From contig OY992838.1 in assembly GCA_963921425.1 (NCBI GenBank), forward strand, positions 11,904,001 to 11,968,000: DNA of 64,000 nucleotides, read 5' to 3'. The stretch comes from Dryas octopetala. Its lineage: Eukaryota; Streptophyta; Magnoliopsida; Rosales; Rosaceae. Each line of letters begins with the position of its first letter. Position 1 is the first letter of the stretch. Below the pieces are notes generated by a model. That model was not told the origin of the DNA. It was given only the letters and a program-made list of their open reading frames with translations, and did not search any database. Of the stretch, positions 23,783-33,853 are shown piece by piece. The position numbers were made by a program, and so were the translations under genes.

Positions 23783-26214
23783 TCAAAGTATGCGGCTTCG
23801 GAGCAATCGCATCTTCCTTGTGCGCTTGCTTGGTACGGACTTGACGGTAAAGATGATATAAACGCATAAAAGGCCAAATATTACATAGATTGCAATGCCA
23901 AGACCACTTCCGGGCAGCACTAAAAATATGCTGGAAGCAAATGCTACAATCATTCCTATAATGGAATACTGAATCAAACTTGAACGTGCATAGCGATGTC
24001 CATGAAACAAAGTTGCCGCTGTGAAATTCAAAAACACCGAAAAAATTGAGATAAAGAAGGAGAGGGCGTCGGATATCAGAAACACATAGAAAGATGGCTT
24101 TTCAAGAAAAACCGGCTTTCCGGGGTCGTTGTCTTTAAATCCTCCAGGTATGGTGAAAGCTGCTGTAAATGTCACAGTTGCAATAAGTATGGCTACCAGT
24201 AGATTGGTGTCAAATATTTTAGAGTCGTTATTAGATGAAGAAGGAGTTTTCATCTTTTGTCTGTTGTCTGCACTGGCCTGTGTATTGGATGCATCGTTCT
24301 CCAGAGTTTCCAATTTCACGAATTCATAAAGGATTTGTTCACGGAAATATGGGGCATGAAAACGAGGAAGTACTGTTAAGGTATCCTAGAGCATAGAAAT
24401 TATATAGTGAGCACATGAAATGAATATTTGATGGGTATATAATAAATATAGATTAAAAGTAAATATTAACGGGCCATAGACTTGTTTATCACTAGTTTTA
24501 GCTTTAAGGCTTATTCCTCCCATGTAATAAAAAACAAAAAGAAAAATATCATAGATTTTGTTTTTAGAGAAAAAATTATTATAGATTTAAGGACTTTCAT
24601 AATTTTCAGTTTGGTATATATATAATATAATTTCTATTCTAATTTTAATTCAATTATTTATTTGAAAACACAAAATGTTATATTATCTTACAGTACATTA
24701 CATGTAGTATTAATATATGGAATTTCTCTTAATTACTAATGTTAAAAAAAAAACAAAAATTAAGTTTGAATATAAATGAGACAATCAAAATCAACCCACC
24801 CGTGATGAATAACTCATATAAGAACATTTTTATCTAGAGAGGAGTTATATAAGAAGGGTAGTACTTGGGTCACCCCCCCACGGGATACCACTTGGTCACT
24901 CCCACCCCCAAAACTACTTGTTAATTAGGTAGTGTAGGCTCGAGATCGGAATGGTTCATTTTTAAGATCACTTATTAAAGATCATCTTGATCTGTAAAAA
25001 ATCAACTCAATCGAATATCGTATGGTTATATAACTGTTATCGAATAAATGAACAGTTTGTATTTAAATAATAGTTTCTTAACCAAATCGTCCATTTATTC
25101 GATAATAGTTATATAACCAAACAATTTTTGATTGAGTTGATTTTTATAAAGATAATCTTTAATATATGATCTAAAAAATGAACGGTTCCAATATTGAGTT
25201 TGCACTACCGAACAAGTAGTACGTTTTGGGAGGTGGGGGTGACCAAGTGGTACCCCCTGGAGTGACCCAAGTACTGCCCATATAAGAATATCAAACATAT
25301 ATACCTTTTTCTTGCCAAAAAAACACATCTTTCAAAAAGATTTGAATTTAACACAATTAAGAGTTTGAATTTAACTCAAAAAAATAAAGAAAGATGGAAA
25401 GAGACAATTAAAGTAGTAAGTTTTAGTGTGACCATCAGCCGGCATTTGGTGTTATTAATTCTATATATATAATACAAGTATTATAATAATTATTATAAAT
25501 TTTTCGTCCACTTATATTATAACACATATATAAATTAATAACACCAAGTGGCGATGTTATGATCACAAACAAAGGCTTTATGTCACGTACCTGTTCCGAG
25601 CTGTTGCCAAGAAAAAAGTCGACCGTACCGTTGCTAAGAATAATGTCGACGGGCTTTAACCCATTTTTATTTACAACAGTCTTATCCACTCGACGATTGC
25701 CTATCAAAATTCTTACAATTTTTGTATATTTGTTAATGACAGCGAGATGGAGAGGTGTGTTTCCATCATGATCGGCATCATTTAGAAGTCCCGCGAGCTC
25801 ACGTGTCTTCAATATGTACTTGACAACATTACTTTGTCCACCTAACACCGCAGCATGAAGAATAGTTTGGCCTTTGTGATTGAGCAAATCACAAGTATCA
25901 GGCCGATCTCGAATCATCTCTTTCATTACTTTGGTGCGGCCTTCAAAGGCCGCAACATGGAGAGCTGACATTCCAGACTTGTCCAAAATATAGGAAGCAG
26001 AGGCAGAGCTATCAACTTTTAATAGAAATTTAGTTGCTGCAAGATGCCCTCTTAATGCTGCGTAGTGTAAGGGAGTCCACCCAAATGCGTCAACTTGTTT
26101 GATTAAATCAGGATTTTTGGACACAATAATCTTCACAAGTCCTAACATATATATTAACTAACAAAAATTAGAGCTCGGACATGAAATATGAAAGGATGTA
26201 ATATAGAAATACAA

Positions 26215-26269
<55 letters not shown>

Positions 26270-27530
26270 AAATTAATTTGTAGTATATATTTTATTTTTA
26301 ACACAAGTTTTCAATAATCTGAATCGTTTATTAATATTTTTATGTTTTCATTAAATGATCATCTTTACAAACAATTAAGTAAATCAGAAATCATTTATCT
26401 ACAAAGATTTAAAGGTCAATAAAATAAACATTTGAAATATTGATAATTTAATCTTTATATATAAATTCTTTAATGAAAAACTAAAAAATAGATGATTTGA
26501 ATCGTTAAAATTTTATATAAAATTAGCTCCATTGAAAACTTGTGTTGTAAAAAATAGGATGCATGAGGTGATTAATGTCATATTCTTAATATTATAAAGC
26601 CAGAAAAGAGGTTTGATGTTACAGGCTTCACTAAAAATGAGATTGCTTAAATTATCCTTCATTCAATAAAAATAACATAATAAATGAAGATATAATTGTA
26701 AAATATAATTATTAAAATAAAATTAAAAAAACAAAATACTCCACCACCTTAAAGCGTGGAAAGAATAATAAAAAGTTACATGAAAATTATAAAAAAGAAT
26801 TAAAAATAAAATAAAACTTAAAAATTAAAAATATCAAATTCACAAGGGCGTGGCGCGTGCTAAAAGGGTACGTAGTATATATCTACTTACGTCTGCTGTT
26901 TATGGTTTTGCGAGTGACCGCCGCATGTAAAGCTGTGACATTGTCGGTCCCCACATAAGAAGGAGAAATTGGAGAGTCGACGGTTACAATAGAAAGAGCG
27001 ATGAGCAGGAAGCCCTGGCGAGTAGCTATGAACAAGGGTGACTCATTGGCGTCATTAGTAAAACAACACAATTGAGGATCAGCTTCCATTAACCGAGTCA
27101 CCACCCGTCGGCGACCGAATCGGGCAGCAAGATGCAATGCTGTATCCCCTTGCCAATTTTTCATTCGGAGTAGCCGTTTATAATGAGCTTCACCATCATC
27201 AGCTTCATCTGCAGGTCCACTTTCCTCATCAACTACGTGTGGCTCCTTGTGCGCGTGTTCAATCAGAAATTTGACTACTTTACCGCAGCCTACTCGGGCG
27301 GCAAGGTGCAGAGGAGTTTCAGCCTTGTTGTTGGTTTCCCAAAACAGCGCTCGATACCCAGCATCATTTGAGAGGTGTCTGAAAAAGCCTATTTTTTTGA
27401 ATTCGGCTGCAATGTGAAGAACGTTGTTGCGTTTAGGCGTTCTCTGATGGACAACAACATCATCATCTTTAATTTTTTTCAAATAACCAACATTTCCTTT
27501 GGTTGCCGCTCGGTACAGGCCAGCATCCAT
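23783..27530 (-). CDS. Ankyrin-repeat PGG-domain membrane protein ANK2 (ITN1/ACD6-like)
   Basis: Three exons: 27530-26891, 26141-25591 and 24385-23783. They sum to 1,794 nt, 597 residues, with GT-AG borders and exact phase. Residues 1-397 are ankyrin repeats; cores include NVLHIAAEFK, TPLHLAARVG, TALHLAARFG, TPLHYAALRG, SALHVAAFEG, TILHAAVLGG and TPLHLAVINK. Exon 3 opens with DTLTVLPRFHAPYFREQ, then a PGG domain. FTAAFTIPGGF gives the name, and it has about four hydrophobic segments ending in a short basic tail (KRTRKMRLLRSRI). The plan is that of ITN1/ACD6-type plant plasma-membrane proteins linked to stress and cell death; the specific role is unknown. It is a tandem paralogue of ANK1. Intron 2 carries a MITE. 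A solo LTR with a repeat array lies 0.7 kb upstream of the start. Confidence 0.92.
24856..25279. mobile_element. Mutator-like MITE in ANK2 intron 2
   Basis: 424 bp, terminal inverted repeats of about 70 bp (left GGGTAGTACTTGGGTCACC, right end the complement of GGGCAGTACTTGGGTCACT). It is flanked by a perfect 9-bp duplication ATATAAGAA (24847-24855 and 25280-25288). Non-coding; the inner part is itself partly palindromic, with TTATTCGATAA-like arms. Confidence 0.9.
26228..26268. repeat. TA/GA microsatellite in ANK2 intron 1
   Basis: A short TA run followed by about 19 GA units. The rest of this 749-bp intron is AT-rich with nothing recognisable. Confidence 0.85.
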
Positions 27531-28230
27531 GGCTCTAGCTCCACCTCCACCTCTCTGCAGGAGAGGTTTGTGTGTGTGCATCATATATATAAAAAACAAG
27601 TCTGCTCATTTCCAGCTGTAGATTGCTGACCTCTTAGGCTGAGGTCGAGCTTACATCACTTTGTTCAGGAAAATTCTGTAGTGGATGTACCAATGATAGA
27701 GCTGATGATGTGTAGAGCACTAGAGCTGATTGATTTGTCAGATGGGCAGCATCTTCAAATCACACACTAGACTTTTGTCACATGTCCTACGGTCCTACGG
27801 TCCTACATTTACTTTTCTAATTTTAAAGATTCCCAATCCCCAAGGTGCTTTTTTAACGAGCACCAGTGCACCACTAACATCTTATCACATGTTCAACCAT
27901 TTAACTTTGAAGTTGATTAATTTCCTTCTTCGAATTCAAAGATTTTTCTTTTTTTTTTTTTCTTGGCCAAAAAAAGATTTTTCTTTTTCTTTCAAGCCCT
28001 CCTAAAATGTTATCACGTGTTTCAACTCTTACTGGAAAATTGCTGTCTTCAATTTCAAGTTTTTATTTTATTTTTTTGTTTCACTTTCATCTCTATTTTG
28101 ATTGTGTCCGTCGTTTTCAGCAGGTTGGGCTTAAGGCAAATTTATAAGTTTTCACCAGGTTCGATCATTATTTATATGAATGGTAATTCAGCATTTCATA
28201 TTCTGCAAGTTACAACTACTCGTCTTAAAA
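27531..28230. other. ANK2 5' flank
   Basis: Contains the probable promoter of ANK2 on the minus strand. Parts match the ANK1 flank, for example CTGTAGATTGCTGACC at about 27616 and 8188. I see no coding sequence and cannot place a TATA box with confidence. Confidence 0.5.
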
Positions 28231-28517
28231 AGAAGTGTTTGTGGATAAATCCACATGGATTCAATGGCCAATCACAGACCAACACGTGGCACACCAAGTC
28301 CCATTTTTGCTCAGACTCTTTGATGGTCAACTTGGTCAGACCCAGCCATCTGTGTCATCATCTTAGCTCAGCAAATGCCAATAACATGTACATCTGAGAT
28401 CGGCTCTTACCTCCGGGTTACCCATGTCCGATCCGAACCGACATTGAGATCCACCAGGAATTCGAGAGATTATCTTTTTCGAACACCATCAGTTCGGCTC
28501 AGATCTGGAGATCATCT

Positions 28518-29757
28518 TTCTCCAGTCACATCTCAACCATTGGTTCGGCTCGGCCCGGACCAATGACCGATCACGATCAGACGTGCTTCGACAATCTTGT
28601 CAGCACCTGATCATCTCAACCATTGGTTCGGCTCGGCCCGGACCAATGACCGATCACGATCAGACGTGCTTCGACAATCTTGTCAGCACCTGATCATCTC
28701 AACCATTGGTTCGGCTCGGCCCGGACCAATGACCGATCACGATCAGACGTGCTTCGACAATCTTGTCACCACCTGATCATCTCAACCATTGGTTCGGCTC
28801 GGCCCGGCCCAATGACCGATCACGATCAGACGTGCTTCGACAATCTTGTCAGCACCTGATCATCTCAACCATTGGTTCGGCTCGGCCCGGCCCAATGACC
28901 GATCACGATCAGACGTGCTTCGACAATCTTGTCAGCACCTGATCATCTCAACCATTGGTTCGGCTCGGCTCGGCCCGGACCAATGACCGATCACGATCAG
29001 ACGTGCTTCGACAATCTTGTCACCACCTGATCATCTCAACCATTGGTTCGGCTCGGCCCGGCCCAATGACCGATCACGATCAGACGTGCTTCGACAATCT
29101 TGTCAGCACCTGATCATCTCAACCATTGGTTCGGCTCGGCTCGGCCCGGACCAATGACCGATCACGATCAGACGTGCTTCGACAATCTTGTCAGCACCTG
29201 ATCATCTCAACCATTGGTTCGGCTCGGCCCGGACCAATGACCGATCACGATCAGACGTGCTTCGACAATCTTGTCAGCACCTGATCATCTCAACCATTGG
29301 TTCGGCTCGGCCCGGACCAATGACCGATCACGATCAGACGTGCTTCGACAATCTTGTCAGCACCTGATCATCTCAACCATTGGTTCGGCTCGGCCCGGAC
29401 CAATGACCGATCACGATCAGACGTGCTTCGACAATCTTGTCACCACCTGATCATCTCAACCATTAGTTCGGCTCGGCCCGGCCCAATGACCGATCACGAT
29501 CAGACGTGCTTCGACAATCTTGTCAGCACCTGATCATCTCAACCATTGGTTCGGCTCGGCCCGGACCAATGACCGATCACGATCAGACGTGCTTCGACAA
29601 TCTTGTCACCACCTGATCATCTCAACCATTGGTTCGGCTCGGCCCGGCCCAATGACCGATCACGATCAGACGTGCTTCGACAATCTTGTCACCACCTGAT
29701 CATCTCAACCATTGGTTCGGCTCGGCCCGGACCAATGATCGATCACGATCAGACGTG
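28518..29757 (+). repeat. Array of about 15 tandem 83-bp repeats
   Basis: Copies begin at 28601, 28684, 28767, 28850, 28933, 29021, 29104, 29192, 29275, 29358, 29441, 29524, 29607 and 29690, plus a partial first copy from about 28518. The period is 83 bp, and two copies are 88 bp because GGCTC is repeated once more. Copies are nearly identical; a few sites vary, for example CAGCACC or CACCACC and CCGGACC or CCGGCCC. Each unit has a near-perfect dyad, ATTGGTTCGG and CCGGACCAAT around a 6-base loop, a CCAAT box, and an ACGTG core in CAGACGTGC. Confidence 0.97.
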
Positions 29758-30243
29758 GATCTCCACATCACCACATCAACTCAGTCCATTCCATTCCCAG
29801 TTCGGATCGGCTCGGCTTTGGTGATCGTCATCTCAAAACCTAGTTGCGGCCGGATTTCACTTGAGGGGATCACTGCACTACCCACCTGATCGGCTTGGCC
29901 GACTTGTCTAAATCCGATCCGATCACACATGGGTTTCACGTCTACACGTGAGGACATATGTTCGGATCGGCTCGGCCTCCCACCGCCATCCTAAAGAAGA
30001 TCACGTTGGGACGAACCGCCATACTCAAGTGCACCTGACGTGACTCTCTGACAGATAAGACATTCCAGCTCACAGCCATGACTATTGGGGCATTCCACCT
30101 GATCTTCCATCCTTGCATTCAATGCAGCATTGAATGCAAAGGAGGTGAGTAGCTTTGCATGCTACTAGTTATGACCGAACGCGTGGATCTCTCTCAGCCA
30201 CTCAATCACATGCAGGTAACTTACTCTCCACACCTTCACTTGT

Positions 30244-30252
30244 CTATATAAA
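30244..30252 (+). promoter_or_regulatory. TATA box of the solo LTR
   Basis: CTATATAAACC at about 30243-30253 lies at the place where the related gypsy LTRs carry TATATATA. Transcription from it would run rightward, away from ANK2. Confidence 0.5.
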
Positions 30253-30633
30253 CCAACTTATATGCACAAAGCCAGAATCCCCATCCACCCAGCCATCACA
30301 AAGCAAACACTTGCACAAACTTTGGCTTACCAAAAACACACTTGGACTTGCTGAGAATAAACCCAGAACATTTGCCTTGTTCTTCCCATTCTCCCAAGTT
30401 CATCACATGTTCTTCCTCACTTCCATTCAAACACCATCAAACACACATCACTGACTTCATCATCGGAGCGTGTTTGGCTGGTACCACACCGGTCCATCTC
30501 CTTTGATCTTGTGTTTGTCTACAGGAAGATCTCAATCAACATCCACGTCATCATCCGGTAAAGCACCTGATCAGCCAGATCAGCTTATCTAAGTTGTTGC
30601 ATCTACCTTACGAGAATTTGCATCAACAAGAAG

Positions 30634-31407
30634 GATTAAAATTGGAAAAAATTCTTTTCAGCTCAGGTTTCGACACAATGGAAGAACAAAAAAAAAAATT
30701 ACAAACACAAACATAAAATCAGCAAATGAAGATTATTCAGAAGACTTTTCAAAGCTCATACTTAATATTCTTTCTGCAAGTAATAAATCATCTGGGGTGG
30801 TGACCTGCAAAACATTAGCACATTATTTGTAATTCAATGAAATGAGATTTCCTTGACCAAAAACAAATGAAATGAGATTTTTGTTCTGGTTTACATATAT
30901 AGAATGAACTTCCATATGCACAAAAGGTTCATTTGGATGGAAAGGCTGGAGCACTTAAAGTTAAATATTCCACTTCTCAAGATAGAATTATAGAAAAGAT
31001 TTTTTTTTTTTGCCAAAAAGATAGAAAAGATGTCTATCTACCTTGATGATACCTGTTGGTGTAAGATCCTCCAGTGATGTACACAGGATGTTGAAGGTGC
31101 TCCACAATAGACACGTCATCAGTCACTTCAAGGCCTTCTCTTTGGTAATCTCAATTGTTCACAATATGTATACCCGTGACCACGTAGGCAACTTATAATA
31201 AGATTTCTTTTTCAAATGAAAACGATTTAGTAGTATCTACTTTCTTCTTTGGGTACATCAAGCAATCCCGCACCAAGAACTAGTATCGGACTCTCATGGG
31301 AACACTAGTTTATGATAGAATATCTGATTTCTAAAAAGCTGGTTTGTTCAAGTCCTCAACATTTATTAAAATGAACTCATTACCTTGATGCTTAATTTTT
31401 TATTTAC
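30634..31407 (-). pseudogene. IspD 3'-end fragment (exons 11-12)
   Basis: Duplicate of 8717-9478. The last exon (about 30809-30738) is nearly unchanged and still reads [17 protein letters not shown]. The exon 11 copy (about 31146-31042) has the text for [19 protein letters not shown] but carries a short insertion near 31050 (adding ATACCTGT-like bases) before the donor. Exons 1-10 are missing: similarity stops at 31407, where a MITE-like sequence begins. It cannot make IspD. Confidence 0.9.
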
Positions 31408-31640
31408 AGTAAGGCTTTTTAACACTCTACTCATTTGAAATTTGATTCATTTTTTACTTCATTGTCTAAATTTTTTTATTTTTTACTCAATGTGACACCT
31501 GAATTTAAAAAAACTTACAATGTCACATCTCCGTTACATTTCATCCAATTTTTTGTCTAAAAATAGTCATGTGCATGTGACCTCTTTTCAATGGACATTT
31601 TAGTCTTTTTATGTTGCAATGAGATTTTTTTTAAAAACAA
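31408..31640. mobile_element. Partial MITE related to the one at 22020-22424
   Basis: Starts GGCTTTTTAACACTCTACTC and continues with the same order of motifs as the left half of the 22-kb MITE. No clear right end is found. It sits exactly at the breakpoint of the IspD fragment. The remaining 31641-31775 shows nothing recognisable. Confidence 0.5.
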
Positions 31641-32201
31641 TTATATTCGTATTCCCACTTGAAGAAATAGACCTTTCTATTTTTAAGTATCATTGTTCTT
31701 GCATTTACTTTCGATAAGAATAGTTGATAAATGTCATTATAAGATTTGGATGTCCATAATTTTTAGATGTTTAGCGAGAGCAAATTTGCTCCCCACCAGC
31801 TTTTAGTGGTGAGCATCACCACTGCTATGAGTATTTGACACGTGTAATATTTAATAAATATACTGAACCATGGTTAATCAATTAATATTAAAAAAATATT
31901 AATTAAATAAAATAAAATAAAAAACTGCACAGTAACCTAAACCCTCCTTAGTCCTTCCTCCCCCACCCCGGTGTCGGCAACCCAACCCACCCACCTCCCT
32001 CCTTTCCAGCCACCGGTCGGGAACCCCACTCCCAACCACATCTCTCTATCTCTCACTGTCTCTCCGCCGACTCCCTCCTCAGCAGCACCACATCTCTCTA
32101 CCTTCTTTCCCCCTCCCCCTCTCTTTCTCTCTCTCACCTCTTTCAATCTCCAAGAAGAAAAAAAGAAAAAGAAAAACAGAAACAATTATGTCAATGAAGA
32201 C

Positions 32202-33214
32202 TGTTGAAGCAAATTCTCGTAAGGTAGATGCAACAACTTAGAATAGTTGATCTGGCTGATCAGGTGCTTTACTGGATGATGAAGTGGATGTTGATTGAGA
32301 TCTTCCTGCAAGAGAAACAAGATCAAAGGAGATGGACCGGTGTGGTACCAGCCAAACACGCTCCGATGATAAAATCAGTGATGGTGTTTGATGGTGGACG
32401 AGGAAAAACAGAGGATGAACTTGGGAGAATAGGAAGAACAAGGCAAATGTTCTGGGCTATTCTCAGCAAGTTGGGCAAGCTCTTTGGTGAGTGGAAATTT
32501 TTGTGTAAGTGTTTGTGGGTAGATTGATAATAATGGTTTTGCACATATGGGTTGATATATATAAGCCAAGGAAAACTTCATGAGTAAGTTACCTGCATTT
32601 ATGAACGAATGGTTGCCAGTGACCCACCTGCCTGGTCAGAGCTAGTTGCATGCATAGCTGCTCATCTCCTCAGCATTCAATGCTGCAAGGAATGCTTCAT
32701 TAAATGCAAGGTTGGAAGGTTCAGGCAAACTGCCTCAGTAGCCATGAATGCAGACTGGACATTCTATCTGTCAGAAGATTTGTGTCAGGTGCATTCAAGT
32801 GTGGCGGTTCATCCCAACGTGATCTTCCCGGGAATGGTGGCGGAGAGCCGAGCCGAGCCGAACACATGTCCTTATGCGTATGCATGAAGTCTATGTGTGA
32901 TCGGATCGGGCATGAGATTATAGACCGAGCCGACCCGAGAGATAAGGGTCCCTCCGAGCCCTAACTGGCCGACGTTAGAACTCGAAAGGAGGTCACTTCG
33001 GTGCCGAGCCGAGCCGAACTGGAATGACCGTGGCACCCAGTCCCCTGGAAGATCATCGGTTCGGACCGGGCCGAACATGGTGGACCCGACATGGAGATCC
33101 GGTCCGAGCTGGCGGAGGAAGTGCTGGGCAGTGATGATGTGGAGGTCAAAGTCTGATCAGCCACGTGTCCAGCCAGGATTGGCTGTTGGATCGGTGTGGG
33201 TTTACCCACAAACA
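32202..33214 (-). repeat. 3' LTR of the gypsy element
   Basis: 1,013 bp; on the minus strand it begins TGTTTGTGGGTAAACCC and ends ...GCTTCAACA. A TATATATAA stretch lies near 32555-32565. The stretch next to it on the internal side (33215-33228, minus-strand GCTGGGGGACTCC) is the likely polypurine tract. Confidence 0.95.
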
Positions 33215-33521
33215 GGAGTCCCCCAGCTTCCGATCCGAGCGGACAGTGGTGGGTTGGAAGCTGAAGTGTGATGACCTTCACAAGAATGGCATTTTTGTTT
33301 GATCCGAGCCGAACTCAACAGGACCATGTTCCTGAAGATTCGAACAAGTGATGACTTGTGTTTGGCCAAAATATCTCGGGGGCAGGTGAAGGGACGTTTG
33401 ATTTCTGCATGGGGGAACGTAAGGGTCACCTCATTTATGGGTATTTTGAATGCTTGACAGGTGTCAAGATCTGGCATGTGAAGCGCCAGAAATGAAGGGC
33501 TGAGATCGGTTTGCATGGGGA

Positions 33522-33527
33522 TATAAA
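33522..33527 (+). promoter_or_regulatory. TATA box for the antisense gene inside the gypsy element
   Basis: GATATAAAGG on the plus strand, followed about 30 bases later by a CT-rich leader (33540-33610) typical of plant transcripts. A donor-like CCA|GTAAGT lies at 33725-33730. TTAG at 33848-33851, just ahead of the first ATG at 33854, could be its acceptor, so a leader intron is possible. The promoter is predicted from sequence only. Confidence 0.5.
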
Positions 33528-33853
33528 GGTGGTGGTTTCTCTTTCTTCCCTCACTTTCATCTTCAGACCCTCTCTCTCTCCTGCGAAAACTCTCTCTCTC
33601 ACCGCAGATTTCTTTCTCTCACCGTCGCCTTTGAAGTTGTCCGATCTCGAATCCGACCACGTACGGCGGTAGGCGAGGTGGTTCCGAGGGTGTTTGGGGC
33701 GGAAACTTTGGGCGGAGGAAAACCAGTAAGTGATTCTCCTCCTTTCTGAGTTTTTTGCATTTCGGGTTTTCTGGGTGTGTGTTCTTGGTGTTCTTGAAAA
33801 AGGGCATCTTTTGATCCAAAAAGCAAGAGAGAGAAGAAGAGAAACTGTTAGTG

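Larger units (their letters stand above)
28236..30628 (+). mobile_element. Solo LTR of a Ty3/gypsy family, enlarged by a tandem array
   Basis: Starts TGTTTGTGGATAAATCC and ends GAGAATTTGCATCAACA. It is flanked by a perfect 5-bp duplication AGAAG (28231-28235, 30629-30633). Its last 150 bases and its first 20 match the LTR of the gypsy element at 32202-44245 in inverted orientation; the middle is diverged but alignable (for example AAGATCACGTTGGGA). No internal retrotransposon sequence follows, so it is a solo LTR left by recombination. At 2,393 bp it is more than twice the 1,013-bp relative, mainly because of the 83-bp array. It splits a sequence that is continuous near 8690-8720 in the left duplication unit. 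Confidence 0.93.

Noticed and set aside
28518..29757. CRISPR-like array (regular repeats)
   Set aside because: The 83-bp units are head-to-tail with no unique spacers, lie inside a plant LTR, and vary by point changes. This is an ordinary tandem repeat.
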